Shown here piece after piece: positions 32,803 to 40,845 of a stretch of 64,000 nucleotides of DNA. Within the stretch, counting starts at the first letter, position 1; each line of letters opens with the position of its first letter. The position numbers and the translations under genes were made by a program. Location: the NCBI RefSeq assembly GCF_014534645.1, contig NZ_JACVQF010000211.1:1-64000 (forward strand), given 5' to 3'. The stretch comes from Streptomyces griseicoloratus (lineage in GTDB: Bacteria > Actinomycetota > Actinomycetes > Streptomycetales > Streptomycetaceae). Below the pieces are notes generated by a model, which was not told the DNA's origin, did no database searches, and saw only the letters and a list, made by a program, of their open reading frames with translations.

Positions 32803-33747
32803 GTGACCACCTGGACCGACCACACCGCCGACCGCCCCATCTCGCTCACCGCCCCGAGCGGCATCGACCGCGCCGCGCACCACCGGCTCGACGAGGCCTG
32901 GCTCGCCGCGGCGTGGAGCCACCCCTCGACGCGCTGCTTCGTGGTCTCCGGCGGCCAGGTCCTCATCGACGAGACACCGGACGGGCGCACGGAACTCGTC
33001 ATGACGCCCTCCTTCGAGGCCCCGCTGACCGAGGCACACCGGTACTTCCTCGGCACCGACGGCGACGGCGTGAGCTACTTCGCCCTCCAGAAGGACGCCC
33101 TGCCCGGCCGCATGGACCAGTCGGCCCGCGCGGCGGGGCTGCGCGAGGCCGGCCTGCTCCTGTCGCCCCGAGACGCCGGTCTGATGGCGCACGCCGTCGC
33201 CCTGGAGAACTGGCAGCGCCTGCACCGGTTCTGCTCGCGCTGCGGCGAGCGCACCGTCATCGCCGCGGCCGGCCACATCCGGCGCTGCGCCGCCTGCGGC
33301 GCCGAGCACTACCCGCGCACCGACCCCGCGGTGATCATGTCCGTCATCGACGAGGACGACCGCATCCTGCTCGGCCGCCAGGTCCACTGGCCCGAGGGCC
33401 GCTTCTCGACGCTCGCCGGGTTCGTGGAGCCCGGCGAGTCCATCGAGCAGTCGGTGCGCCGCGAGGTCTACGAGGAGGTCGGCATCGCCGTCGGCCCCGT
33501 CGAGTACATCGCCAGCCAGCCCTGGCCCTTCCCGTCCAGCCTCATGCTGGGCTTCACGGCGCGCGCCACCACCACCGACATCACCGTCGACGGTGACGAG
33601 ATCCACGAGGCCCGCTGGTTCTCCCGCGACGAACTGGGCGCCGCCTTCGAGTCCGGCGAGGTGCTCCCGCCCTACGGCATCTCGATCGCGGCCCGTCTGA
33701 TCGAACTGTGGTACGGCAAGCCACTGCCGACGCGCAGCGTCGTCTGA
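32803..33747 (+). CDS. nudC: NAD(+)/NADH diphosphatase NudC
   Basis: 314-aa NUDIX enzyme that cleaves NADH and can decap NAD-capped RNA. A zinc ribbon (FCSRCGERT then RRCAACGAEHYPR, about residues 145-170) precedes the Nudix box GFVEPGESIEQSVRRE followed by VYEEVGI (about residues 206-228). The NudC signature SQPWPFPSSLMLGF follows at about 239. GTG 32803 starts the conserved protein, with GGGGGAG 12 nt upstream; the long open frame further upstream is antisense-type noise. It is convergent with the mycoredoxin gene across a strong shared terminator. Confidence 0.92.
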   Translation: MTTWTDHTADRPISLTAPSGIDRAAHHRLDEAWLAAAWSHPSTRCFVVSGGQVLIDETPDGRTELVMTPSFEAPLTEAHRYFLGTDGDGVSYFALQKDALPGRMDQSARAAGLREAGLLLSPRDAGLMAHAVALENWQRLHRFCSRCGERTVIAAAGHIRRCAACGAEHYPRTDPAVIMSVIDEDDRILLGRQVHWPEGRFSTLAGFVEPGESIEQSVRREVYEEVGIAVGPVEYIASQPWPFPSSLMLGFTARATTTDITVDGDEIHEARWFSRDELGAAFESGEVLPPYGISIAARLIELWYGKPLPTRSVV

Positions 33748-33761
33748 CGCACGACGGCACG

Positions 33762-33804
33762 ACAGAGGGGTGGCCGTCCCGACCAGGGACGGCCACCCCT
33801 CTGT
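33762..33804. terminator. Bidirectional terminator between nudC and mycoredoxin
   Basis: Perfect 19-bp stem ACAGAGGGGTGGCCGTCCC with a GACCA loop, followed on the plus strand by TTTTCCCTGTCTTCTGTTTTC. The complementary strand also ends in a suitable tract for the convergent gene. Confidence 0.92.
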
Positions 33805-33867
33805 TTTCCCTGTCTTCTGTTTTCTCCGTCTTCGCATGCTCGGTGAGCGATGCGGGTCCGGTCCGCC

Positions 33868-34110
33868 TCAGGCGCCGATCTTCTGCTTCACCTGGGCGAG
33901 CGACGGGTTCGTGAGCGTCGAGCCGTCCGCGAAGAGCACGGTCGGGACCGTCTGGTTTCCGCCATTCGCCTTCTCGACGAACGCGGCGGATTCCGGGTCC
34001 TGCTCGATGTTGATCTCGGTGTACGCGATGCCCTCGCGGTCCATCTGGCTCTTCAGCCGACGGCAGTACCCGCACCACGTGGTGCTGTACATCGTCACAG
34101 TGCCCGGCAT
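33868..34110 (-). CDS. Mycoredoxin / glutaredoxin-like protein
   Basis: 80-aa thioredoxin-fold oxidoreductase with active site TWCGYCRRLK (Cys 12 and 15) and cis-Pro region TVPTVLFADG (about residue 53). In actinobacteria such proteins reduce mycothiol mixed disulfides. I start at ATG 34110 (MPGTVTMYSTT) with AAGGAG 10 nt upstream. Its neighbours nudC and uvrD2 are the same as those I recall for Mrx1 in mycobacteria. Confidence 0.9.
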   Translation of the reverse strand: MPGTVTMYSTTWCGYCRRLKSQMDREGIAYTEINIEQDPESAAFVEKANGGNQTVPTVLFADGSTLTNPSLAQVKQKIGA

Positions 34111-34266
34111 GTCTCTCGTGCTCCTTCGGCGGCTCGGGGATGGTGCTCGCAGGGAGATGAACGTACTTGAAAGCGCCACCATTCCCGCCGGCGGGCCGAT
34201 GGTCCGGCCGACGGCGCGGCCGGGCACGTGACGCCTGTCGCATTGGTACGACTAACGGGGCCTGCC

Positions 34267-34275
34267 TGTGGACAA
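34267..34275 (-). promoter_or_regulatory. DnaA box (TTGTCCACA on the minus strand) before uvrD2
   Basis: TGTGGACAA on the plus strand, the Streptomyces-preferred DnaA 9-mer, 40 nt upstream of the helicase start in the divergent mycoredoxin/uvrD2 gap. Confidence 0.45.
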
Positions 34276-34314
34276 CCGGCTCACCCGTCTCCGCAGACCT
34301 GGCAGCATGGCTGT

Positions 34315-36516
34315 GTGACAGCAGCAACGCACTCCACCCTCTTCCCGCAGGTACCGGACTCGGCCGACGCGGTGCTCGAAGGGCTCGACCCCGAGCAGCG
34401 CGAGGTGGCCACCGCCCTGCGCGGGCCGGTGTGCGTGCTGGCGGGTGCCGGCACCGGCAAGACCCGGGCGATCACCCACCGCATCGCCTACGGGGTGCGC
34501 GCCGGGATCCTCCAGCCGTCCAGCGTGCTCGCCGTCACGTTCACCAACCGCGCGGCCGGAGAGATGCGCGGCCGGCTGCGTCAGCTCGGCGCCGTCGGTG
34601 TCCAGGCCCGCACGTTCCACTCGGCGGCACTGCGGCAGCTCCAGTACTTCTGGCCGAAAGCGATCGGTGGCCCCCTGCCCCGGCTCGTCGACCGCAAGGT
34701 CCAGCTCGTCGCCGAAGCGGCCGCCGCCTGCCGTATCCGCCTCGACCGGGGCGAGCTGCGCGACGTCACCGCCGAGATCGAGTGGTCCAAGGTCACCCAG
34801 ACCGTCCCCGCCGACTACGCCCTCGCGGCGGCCAAGGCCGGCCGTGAGGCACCCCGCGACCCCGCGGAGATCGCCCAGCTCTACTCCGCCTACGAGGACC
34901 TCAAGCGCGGACGCGGCGTCATCGACTTCGAGGACGTGCTGCTGCTGACGGTGGCCGTCCTCCAGGACCGGCACGACGTCGCCGAGCAGGTACGCGCCCA
35001 GTACCAGCACTTCGTGGTCGACGAGTACCAGGACGTCAGCCCGCTCCAGCAGCGCCTGCTGGAACTGTGGCTCGGCGACCGCGACGACCTGTGCGTGGTC
35101 GGCGACGCCAGTCAGACGATCTACTCGTTCACGGGAGCAACCCCCGACCACCTGCTCGACTTCCGCACCCGCCATCCCGGCGCCACCGTCGTCAAGCTGG
35201 TCCGCGACTACCGTTCCACCCCGCAGGTCGTCCACCTCGCCAACGGCCTGCTCGCCCAGGCCCGCGGCCGGGCCGCGGACCACCGCCTCGAACTGATCTC
35301 CCAGCGCCCCCCGGGCCCCGAGCCCGTCTACACCGAGTACACCGACGAGCCCGCCGAGGCCGAGGGCGCCGCCCGCCGCATCCGCGAGCTCCTGGACGCG
35401 GGCGTCCCGCCCGCCGAGATCGCGATCCTGTTCCGTACGAACTCGCAGTCCGAGACCTACGAACAGGCCCTGGCCGACGCAGGGGTCCCCTACCAGCTGC
35501 GCGGCGCCGAGCGCTTCTTCGACCGGCCCGAGGTGCGCAAGGCCATCAGCGCCCTGCGTGCCGCGGCCCGCTTCGGCGGCAACGACTCCCTGCTCGACGA
35601 CGCCGTGGACCTGCCCTCCCAGGTGCGGGCGGTGCTGTCGGGAGAGGGCTGGACACCGCAGCCCCCGGCCGGGTCGGGCGCCGTCCGGGAACGCTGGGAG
35701 TCGCTGGCCGCGCTGGTCAACCTCGCCCAGGACTGCGCCGCCGCCAGACCCGGCGCCACCCTGGGAGACCTCGTCGCGGAGCTCGACGAACGGGCCGGGG
35801 CCCAGCACGCCCCGACCGTGCAGGGCGTCACCCTGGCCTCCCTGCACTCGGCCAAGGGCCTGGAGTGGGACGTCGTCTTCCTGGTGGGCGTCGCCGAGGG
35901 CATGATGCCGATCACCTACGCAAAGACCGACGAGCAGATAGAGGAGGAGCGACGCCTCCTCTACGTGGGCGTCACCCGGGCCCGCGAACGCCTGCACGTC
36001 TCCTGGGCCCTCGCCCGCTCGCCCGGCGGCCGCCCGAACCGCCGACCCAGCCGCTTCCTCCAGGGACTGCGTCCCGGCTCCGGCGCCTCCCGCGACCGGC
36101 AGGCCGCCGGAGGCGCCGGCGGCGTGGAGCGCGGCTTCAGGAGCGGCGCCGCCGTGGACGCGGCACCCCGGCGGATCCCACGCACCCCCGCCCGCTGCCG
36201 GGTCTGCGGCCGCACGCTCACCGACGCCGGTGAGATGAAGCTGATGCGCTGCGAGGACTGTCCGTCGGACATGGACGAGGGCGTCTACGAGCGGTTGCGC
36301 GAGTGGCGCGCGGTCCAGGCGGGACGCAGCGGACAGCCCGCCTTCTGCGTCTTCACCGACAAGACGCTGATGGCGATCGCGGAGTCCGTTCCGGAGGACG
36401 AGCGCGAGCTGGCGAGGATCCCGGGAGTCGGAGCGCGCAAGCTCAACCGTTACGGAGCAGCGGTGTTGGCCATCTGCGCAGGCCAGGACGTCGCGGGGCT
36501 TGACGGGGACGACTGA
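34315..36516 (+). CDS. uvrD2: UvrD2-type ATP-dependent DNA helicase with HRDC domain
   Basis: 733-aa superfamily-1 3'-5' helicase. Walker A AGAGTGKTRAITHR (about residue 43), motif II VDEYQDVSPLQ (about 239), GDASQTIYSFTGA (about 263), SAKGLEWDVVFLVG (about 514) and motif VI VGVTRARERLHVSWA (about 551). A tetracysteine linker (CRVCGRTLTDAG, then MRCEDCPSD, about residue 628) joins it to a C-terminal HRDC domain. That architecture distinguishes UvrD2 from UvrD1. GTG 34315 matches the family N-terminus; CAGCAT ends 6 nt upstream. Repair or replication-associated unwinding, next to wblC as in mycobacteria. Confidence 0.9.
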   Translation: MTAATHSTLFPQVPDSADAVLEGLDPEQREVATALRGPVCVLAGAGTGKTRAITHRIAYGVRAGILQPSSVLAVTFTNRAAGEMRGRLRQLGAVGVQARTFHSAALRQLQYFWPKAIGGPLPRLVDRKVQLVAEAAAACRIRLDRGELRDVTAEIEWSKVTQTVPADYALAAAKAGREAPRDPAEIAQLYSAYEDLKRGRGVIDFEDVLLLTVAVLQDRHDVAEQVRAQYQHFVVDEYQDVSPLQQRLLELWLGDRDDLCVVGDASQTIYSFTGATPDHLLDFRTRHPGATVVKLVRDYRSTPQVVHLANGLLAQARGRAADHRLELISQRPPGPEPVYTEYTDEPAEAEGAARRIRELLDAGVPPAEIAILFRTNSQSETYEQALADAGVPYQLRGAERFFDRPEVRKAISALRAAARFGGNDSLLDDAVDLPSQVRAVLSGEGWTPQPPAGSGAVRERWESLAALVNLAQDCAAARPGATLGDLVAELDERAGAQHAPTVQGVTLASLHSAKGLEWDVVFLVGVAEGMMPITYAKTDEQIEEERRLLYVGVTRARERLHVSWALARSPGGRPNRRPSRFLQGLRPGSGASRDRQAAGGAGGVERGFRSGAAVDAAPRRIPRTPARCRVCGRTLTDAGEMKLMRCEDCPSDMDEGVYERLREWRAVQAGRSGQPAFCVFTDKTLMAIAESVPEDERELARIPGVGARKLNRYGAAVLAICAGQDVAGLDGDD

Positions 36517-36529
36517 AGCCAACTCGTCG

Positions 36530-36569
36530 AAAAAATAGTTTGCGCATGCCCCAGGAATCCCCATAGGTT
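36530..36569 (+). promoter_or_regulatory. AT-rich WhiB7/WblC-type promoter upstream of the wblC leader
   Basis: AAAAAATAG (36530-36538) directly precedes TTGCGC (36540-36545), an 18-nt spacer and TAGGTT (36564-36569). WhiB7-type proteins bind A/T-rich DNA next to the -35 through their AT-hook, so this fits autoregulation of wblC. Confidence 0.65.
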
Positions 36570-36680
36570 CTTGGACACGGGAACAGTGGCCTTCCCGGAG
36601 GCCCTGAATCCGTGTTGTACTTGCATATCCGCGGACTGGCTCACCCCAGTCCCCCGAGACGCCGAGAGGAGGCGAGTCCA

Positions 36681-36998
36681 GTGATCAGCATCAACACCAG
36701 CTCCATCGTCAAAATGACCGATCGCTCGGCCGTCTCCCTGTGCATGCTCGGCGCCTCCAACCCGGGCACCGGTCTGTCCGGCATCGCTGCCGTGCGTCCG
36801 GCGTCCTCCGTTGCCCCCGCGGGCCTTCCCGTCCGCGAGCGCAGCGAGCGACCGACCAAGGCACTGGAAGCAGCAGTAGAGGCACAGGCCCAGGCCTATG
36901 CCTTTGCGGCGACCGGTGCCGGATTCCGGAAGCAGACGACGCACCACCACCTGATGTGGGCCTTCCGTGGGCCAGAACCCTGGAGTGATCCAGCCTGA
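36681..36998 (+). CDS. Upstream ORF of wblC (105 aa)
   Basis: GTG start with a strong ribosome-binding site (GAGGAGG, 8 nt upstream), beginning VISINTSSIVKMTD and ending GPEPWSDPA. No known domain; a run TTHHHLMW lies close to the C-terminus. It sits in the long leader between the AT-rich promoter and wblC, and its stop is 24 nt before an intrinsic terminator. By analogy with the whiB7/wblC leaders known from mycobacteria and Streptomyces, translation of an upstream ORF here could control read-through into wblC. Whether the product itself has a role is unknown. Confidence 0.55.
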   Translation: MISINTSSIVKMTDRSAVSLCMLGASNPGTGLSGIAAVRPASSVAPAGLPVRERSERPTKALEAAVEAQAQAYAFAATGAGFRKQTTHHHLMWAFRGPEPWSDPA

Positions 36999-37022
36999 TC
37001 GCCGATCAGGCCGGCGCCTTCA

Positions 37023-37055
37023 GGGCCGCGGAACCCCATCCGGGATCCGCGGCCC
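37023..37055 (+). terminator. Intrinsic terminator/attenuator in the wblC leader
   Basis: Stem GGGCCGCGGA / TCCGCGGCCC, extended inward by CCC/GGG, followed by TTCTGTTTTCC. It lies 117 nt before the wblC start and just after the upstream ORF. A second small hairpin (CCCC/GGGG) follows at about 37065. Confidence 0.8.
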
Positions 37056-37172
37056 TTCTGTTTTCCCCGAACGGGGGAGGCAGCACGAAGGAGCCTCGGG
37101 ACAAGAAAAGAACCCGGTACCAAGCCGCCAACCGGCCGACCGGCCGGCACGACCAGACGAGGAAGACCACCC

Positions 37173-37541
37173 GTGCAACTCGAAGCGCACGCCCCGTCCG
37201 TACCGCCTTCCGACACGATCCCCAAGCCCGGCCTCACGGAGGACTCCACCTTGACCCCGCTCACTGCGCTCACCGCGCTCGACGACGCCATCGAGAACCT
37301 CGGCGTGCCCGTCCCCTGCCGTTCCTACGACCCGGAGGTCTTCTTCGCGGAGTCGCCGGCGGACGTCGAGTACGCCAAGTCCCTCTGCCGCACCTGCCCG
37401 CTGATCGAGGCCTGCCTCGCCGGCGCCAAGGAGCGGCGTGAGCCCTGGGGCGTCTGGGGTGGCGAGCTGTTCGTCCAGGGAGTCGTCGTCGCCCGGAAGC
37501 GGCCCCGTGGTCGCCCGCGCAAGAACCCGGTCACGGCATGA
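37173..37541 (+). CDS. wblC: WhiB-like antibiotic-response regulator WblC (WhiB7 orthologue)
   Basis: 122-aa iron-sulfur transcription factor that binds the principal sigma factor and activates intrinsic antibiotic-resistance genes. The four cluster cysteines are Cys49, Cys72, Cys75 and Cys81. The WhiB turn is EPWGVWGGE (about residue 90), and the C-terminal AT-hook is KRPRGRPRKNP, diagnostic of the WhiB7/WblC subgroup. GTG 37173 follows GAGGAAG by 7 nt. Upstream lie an AT-rich promoter, an upstream ORF and a terminator. It overlaps the next gene by ATGA. Confidence 0.95.
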   Translation: MQLEAHAPSVPPSDTIPKPGLTEDSTLTPLTALTALDDAIENLGVPVPCRSYDPEVFFAESPADVEYAKSLCRTCPLIEACLAGAKERREPWGVWGGELFVQGVVVARKRPRGRPRKNPVTA

Positions 37542-37861
37542 ACACCGCAGGAACGATCGACCGCCCCCTCACGCACGACCCCAAGAAGCAGGCCCCGATG
37601 AAGCCGTCCACCCACGAGATCGCAGGCTCCGCGCCTGAAGACTTCACCACCAACGGCGCGAAGGACTCGCGTCAGAACAGGACCCGAGAGATGCAACTCA
37701 TCCCAGAAGCCCTGGCTCGTGCGCATATGCACGACCGCCTGCAAGAGGCCGAGCGGGAACGACGGGCCGTGCGCCTGGCGACCGCCCGCCGGATGCAGCG
37801 CCGGGCCGAGCGCGCCTCGATGCGTGCCCGGCGCGCGCTGGCCATGGCCGTCATGCAGTAA
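37538..37861 (+). CDS. Small basic protein translationally coupled to wblC
   Basis: 107-aa protein starting inside the wblC stop (ATGA overlap). The N-terminal half is polar and disordered; the C-terminal half is a strongly basic, probably helical segment rich in Arg and Met (RMQRRAERASMRARRALAMA). No recognised domain. Coupling to wblC means it would be made under antibiotic stress. An internal ATG at 37598 would give a shorter form. A perfect 17-bp hairpin terminates the unit. Confidence 0.6.
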   Translation: MNTAGTIDRPLTHDPKKQAPMKPSTHEIAGSAPEDFTTNGAKDSRQNRTREMQLIPEALARAHMHDRLQEAERERRAVRLATARRMQRRAERASMRARRALAMAVMQ

Positions 37862-37912
37862 CCGATCACACCCGAAGCGGTGGCCTCCCGGCCCGGGAGG
37901 CACAGCTCTCCT

Positions 37913-37952
37913 CCGCGGGGGCCGGTCCGTCCGAGCGGACCGGCCCCCGCGG
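37913..37952. terminator. Bidirectional terminator between the wblC unit and the ABC1 kinase
   Basis: Perfect 17-bp stem CCGCGGGGGCCGGTCCG / CGGACCGGCCCCCGCGG with a TCCGAG loop, between two convergent genes. Confidence 0.8.
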
Positions 37953-37957
37953 TGCGT

Positions 37958-39322
37958 TCAGGCCTCCGCGGCCGCCTCCTGGGCCTCTTCCTCCGGCAGG
38001 AAGCCCGGCAGCCACTCCTCCAGTTCGTCGCGCAGCCGCACCACCGCTCCCAGCTGGCACAGCACCCCGATCGTGCTCAGCGTCACCCGATGGATCAGCA
38101 GGTAGGCCGGGGGCAGGTTGAGCTGCTTGGCCAGCTGGTACGCGGGGGAGCGGGGATCGGCGATGCGGGCCGCCTGGCTGCGCATCCAGCCACGCGTGAA
38201 GGTGAACTCGTCGACGCGGGCCGGCTCGATGATCGGCAGCAGGTAGTCGAGGACGGCGTCGGGATCCAGCTCTATCGACTCCTTGACGAAGCCCTCCGCA
38301 CAGAGCATCTCGTAGACGGCCTCCGCCTCGCCGCCGAGAGTCATGCGCAGGGCCTCGCCTATGGGCGTCGGCAGTCCTCCCGGCAGGCGGTCGACCGTGC
38401 CGAAGTCCAGGACGCCCAGGCGCCAGTCGTCCTCGCCGCCCGGCCCGCCGGGCAGCAGACGGAAGTTGCCCGGGTGCGGGTCCGCGTGCAGCAGGCCGGT
38501 GCGGGCCGGGCCGGAGAAGAGGAAATGGGCCAGCAGCTGACCGGCCCGGTCGCGCTGCTCCGGAGTGCCGTCCGCGATGATCTCCGACAGCGGGATGCCG
38601 TCGATCCACTCGGTGATGAGGACCTGCTCACACTGGTGGACGACGTCGGGCACCACGATGTCCGGGTCCGCCGTGAACTCCTCGGCGTGGGCCCGCTGCG
38701 CCTGCGCCTCCAGGCCGTAGTCCAGTTCCTCCGAGACTCGGTCCTTCAGCTCCGCGATCAGCGGCTTGATGTCCATGCCGGGGACCAGCGGGCCCAAGAG
38801 GCGGGCGAACCGGCTGAGTTGGTTCAGATCGGAGAGCAAGGCCTCGCCGGCACCCGGGTACTGCACCTTGACCGCCACCTCACGGCCGTCGTGCCACACC
38901 GCCCGGTGCACCTGGCCGATCGAGGCCGCGGCGGCGGGCTTGTCCTCGAACTCCTCGAACAGGTCATGCCAGTCCTCGCCGAGCCGCTCCTCCAGTACGG
39001 CGTGCACCGTGCGCGTCGGCATGGGCGGCGCCGCCTCCTGCAGCTTGGTCAGCGCCGCGCGGTAGGGACCGGCGATCTCCTCGGGCAGCGCCGACTCGAA
39101 GACGGACAGTGCCTGCCCGAACTTCATCGCGCCGCCCTTGAGCTCGCCGAGCACCTTGAACAGCTGCTCGGCGGTCCTCTGCTGCAGCTGCTGGCCGACG
39201 ATCTCCGCGGACTCGCCGACGATCCGCTTGCCGAGTCCCCAGGTCGCCCGTCCGGCGAAGCCGAGCGGAAGCGCGGCGAGTTTGGCGGTCCGGGTGACCG
39301 CCTTCCGGGGAAGATCAGACAT
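37958..39322 (-). CDS. ABC1/AarF (UbiB-like) atypical kinase
   Basis: 454-aa protein of the UbiB/ADCK family. The signature KxGQ motif appears as GGAMKFGQALSV (about residue 65), the Ala-rich loop as AAASIGQVHRA (about 137), the ion-pair lysine in EVAVKVQYPG, the catalytic loop as LLHADPHPGNFRL (about 280) and DFG as VLDFGTVDR (about 303). It has no membrane anchor. Family members have ATPase-like roles in lipid or quinone metabolism; the target here is unknown. ATG 39322 has GGAGGG 3 nt upstream. It overlaps the ThiF-like gene's end by 8 nt and is probably co-transcribed with it. Confidence 0.88.
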   Translation of the reverse strand: MSDLPRKAVTRTAKLAALPLGFAGRATWGLGKRIVGESAEIVGQQLQQRTAEQLFKVLGELKGGAMKFGQALSVFESALPEEIAGPYRAALTKLQEAAPPMPTRTVHAVLEERLGEDWHDLFEEFEDKPAAAASIGQVHRAVWHDGREVAVKVQYPGAGEALLSDLNQLSRFARLLGPLVPGMDIKPLIAELKDRVSEELDYGLEAQAQRAHAEEFTADPDIVVPDVVHQCEQVLITEWIDGIPLSEIIADGTPEQRDRAGQLLAHFLFSGPARTGLLHADPHPGNFRLLPGGPGGEDDWRLGVLDFGTVDRLPGGLPTPIGEALRMTLGGEAEAVYEMLCAEGFVKESIELDPDAVLDYLLPIIEPARVDEFTFTRGWMRSQAARIADPRSPAYQLAKQLNLPPAYLLIHRVTLSTIGVLCQLGAVVRLRDELEEWLPGFLPEEEAQEAAAEA

Positions 39323-40529
39323 GCGCCCTCCAAGTCCCAGCCGACCGCTCGGCCCCTGCCCTGTGGCGTACTTCTGCCGACGGCCATTGCTCCGCCATTG
39401 TCTCGCGCCGGGCCCCCTCTTCTGCGGTGTGTTCCCGGTTACCTTTCGCGGCTGCCCCGCAGGGGCAGTCGGGGTGGGCCGTGACGGGCCGTGCGCGCCA
39501 GTGAAGGCCGGGCAGCGCCGCCTCCCAGCGGGCACCGGCGCTGGACGGTGTCCGGCCGTCGAGGAAGGCGAGCGCGTGCGCGGCCGCCAGTCCGGCGACG
39601 GTCGTGGCCAGCGTCAGGTCGCAGGGACGCACCTGGCGCTGTCTGCCGGACCGCCACTGCGCGACCAGGCGGGGCCAGGCCGGGTCCCGGTCGGTGCGAT
39701 CGGCGTGCAGACAGCCCGCGCAACCCGTCTCGCCGGGCAGCACCAGAGGGCCGACGACACCGGTTCCCTCCACGACACCGGCGTACAGGTGGGGTGTACC
39801 GGACGCCAGGAAAGGTTCGGCGGCGGAGGGGTCGGGGGCGTGCACGGCGACATCGTCGCGCGGGGCGAGGATCACCAAGGAGTGGCCCGGGCCGCCGTCC
39901 TCGGGCGGGGCCGTGGGGCCGCGGCGCGGCGGGCGGTCCGGTGCCGCCCGGCGTACGGCCCGGCGGGCGGCCTCGTCCCGGCGGTCCCCGACGGCCTCGG
40001 CGGGGTGTCCGCCCGGGGCGACGTCCCACGGCTCGACCCGGCCGCCGTCGAGCACGTCGACCTCCCCGACACCCGCCCCCGACAGCAGCGGGGCCAGCAC
40101 CGCGCCCACCCGGCCCGCGCCCCTGACCTGCACCCGAAGGGCGCGCCGGGCGGCCAGGGACCGCAGCGCGTCGCCCGGTTCGGAGGTCGTCAGGGACAGC
40201 GAGGCCAGGTCGGGGCGGAGCCGGTCGAGGACGTCCTTGTTCCGGCGCAGGGCGTCGGCGTCCTCTCCGCCGCCCCGGGAGTCGTCGAGCAGCCCGGCCC
40301 GTGACAGGCGCTCCACCAGCCGGTCGACGTGGCCGTCCGGCAGGTCCATGCGGCGCCCTTCCTCCCTCAGGAGCGCCGTCCCGCGGGTGCCGTTGAGCAG
40401 CTCCAGGAAACTGCCCGTGGCCGTGTCCACCGGGCCGAGCGTCAGTGCGTGCGCCGGGGTCATCCCGAACTGCACGGTGTTGAGATCGCGCCAGCCGCGC
40501 CTGAGCGCGGGCTTCACCATCGGATGCAT
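39315..40529 (-). CDS. ThiF/E1-like protein, possible RiPP-type leader-binding homologue
   Basis: 404-aa protein. Residues 1-110 resemble the winged-helix leader-binding region of cyclodehydratase partner proteins. Then follows a Rossmann-like E1 segment (VQVRGAGRVGAVLAPLLSGA, about residue 135, then VDVLDGGRVEPWDV) and zinc-type cysteine pairs ETGCAGC (about 267) and CPCG (about 370). The arginine/asparagine residues that adenylate carrier proteins are not obvious, so it may bind rather than activate. No RiPP precursor or YcaO gene is in the window. ATG 40529 is used; the gene runs into the ABC1 kinase. Confidence 0.65.
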   Translation of the reverse strand: MHPMVKPALRRGWRDLNTVQFGMTPAHALTLGPVDTATGSFLELLNGTRGTALLREEGRRMDLPDGHVDRLVERLSRAGLLDDSRGGGEDADALRRNKDVLDRLRPDLASLSLTTSEPGDALRSLAARRALRVQVRGAGRVGAVLAPLLSGAGVGEVDVLDGGRVEPWDVAPGGHPAEAVGDRRDEAARRAVRRAAPDRPPRRGPTAPPEDGGPGHSLVILAPRDDVAVHAPDPSAAEPFLASGTPHLYAGVVEGTGVVGPLVLPGETGCAGCLHADRTDRDPAWPRLVAQWRSGRQRQVRPCDLTLATTVAGLAAAHALAFLDGRTPSSAGARWEAALPGLHWRARPVTAHPDCPCGAAAKGNREHTAEEGARRETMAEQWPSAEVRHRAGAERSAGTWRAHV

Positions 40530-40590
40530 GACAGGCCCCCGTAAATCCGTTCCCGGAACGTCCTCGTGTGCCGGCGGTGGTCCATCGCGC

Positions 40591-40650
40591 GATCGGCCGT
40601 GATCGGCCGTGATCAGCCGTGGTCGGCCGTGATCAGCCGTGGTCGGTCGT
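40591..40650. repeat. Six tandem 10-bp iterons upstream of divergent genes
   Basis: GATCGGCCGT (40591), GATCGGCCGT, GATCAGCCGT, GGTCGGCCGT, GATCAGCCGT, GGTCGGTCGT in perfect 10-bp register, inside the 316-nt gap between the ThiF-like gene and the YgjP-type gene. One helical turn per unit would place all copies on the same DNA face. Confidence 0.8.
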
Positions 40651-40721
40651 ATCGGTGGTGGTCGATCGCGGATCCGCCGTCGAGTGCCAGCATGCCCGGC
40701 CGCGCCGCCGGGCGCCGAAAG

Positions 40722-40730
40722 TTGTCCACA
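40722..40730 (+). promoter_or_regulatory. DnaA box TTGTCCACA
   Basis: Streptomyces-consensus DnaA 9-mer in the ThiF/YgjP intergenic region, about 70 nt downstream of the 10-bp iterons. Confidence 0.45.
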
Positions 40731-40833
40731 GGCGGTGGGTATTCGTCGTACAAATCCGTCGTGCCTGTCGAACGCGCGGTGGCGGATCGGCACGGAACCC
40801 TCCGGGAGCCGGGACTTCCCCGTGCGCAGCGGG

Positions 40834-40839
40834 TAACGT
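40834..40839 (+). promoter_or_regulatory. -10 hexamer TAACGT (leaderless pattern) of the YgjP-type gene
   Basis: TAACGT ends 6 nt before GTG 40846; no ribosome-binding site. Confidence 0.5.
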
Positions 40840-40845
40840 CGGGGC

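Noticed and set aside
39315-40529. A RiPP biosynthetic gene cluster around the ThiF-like gene
   Set aside because: No YcaO, precursor peptide, protease or transporter gene is adjacent.
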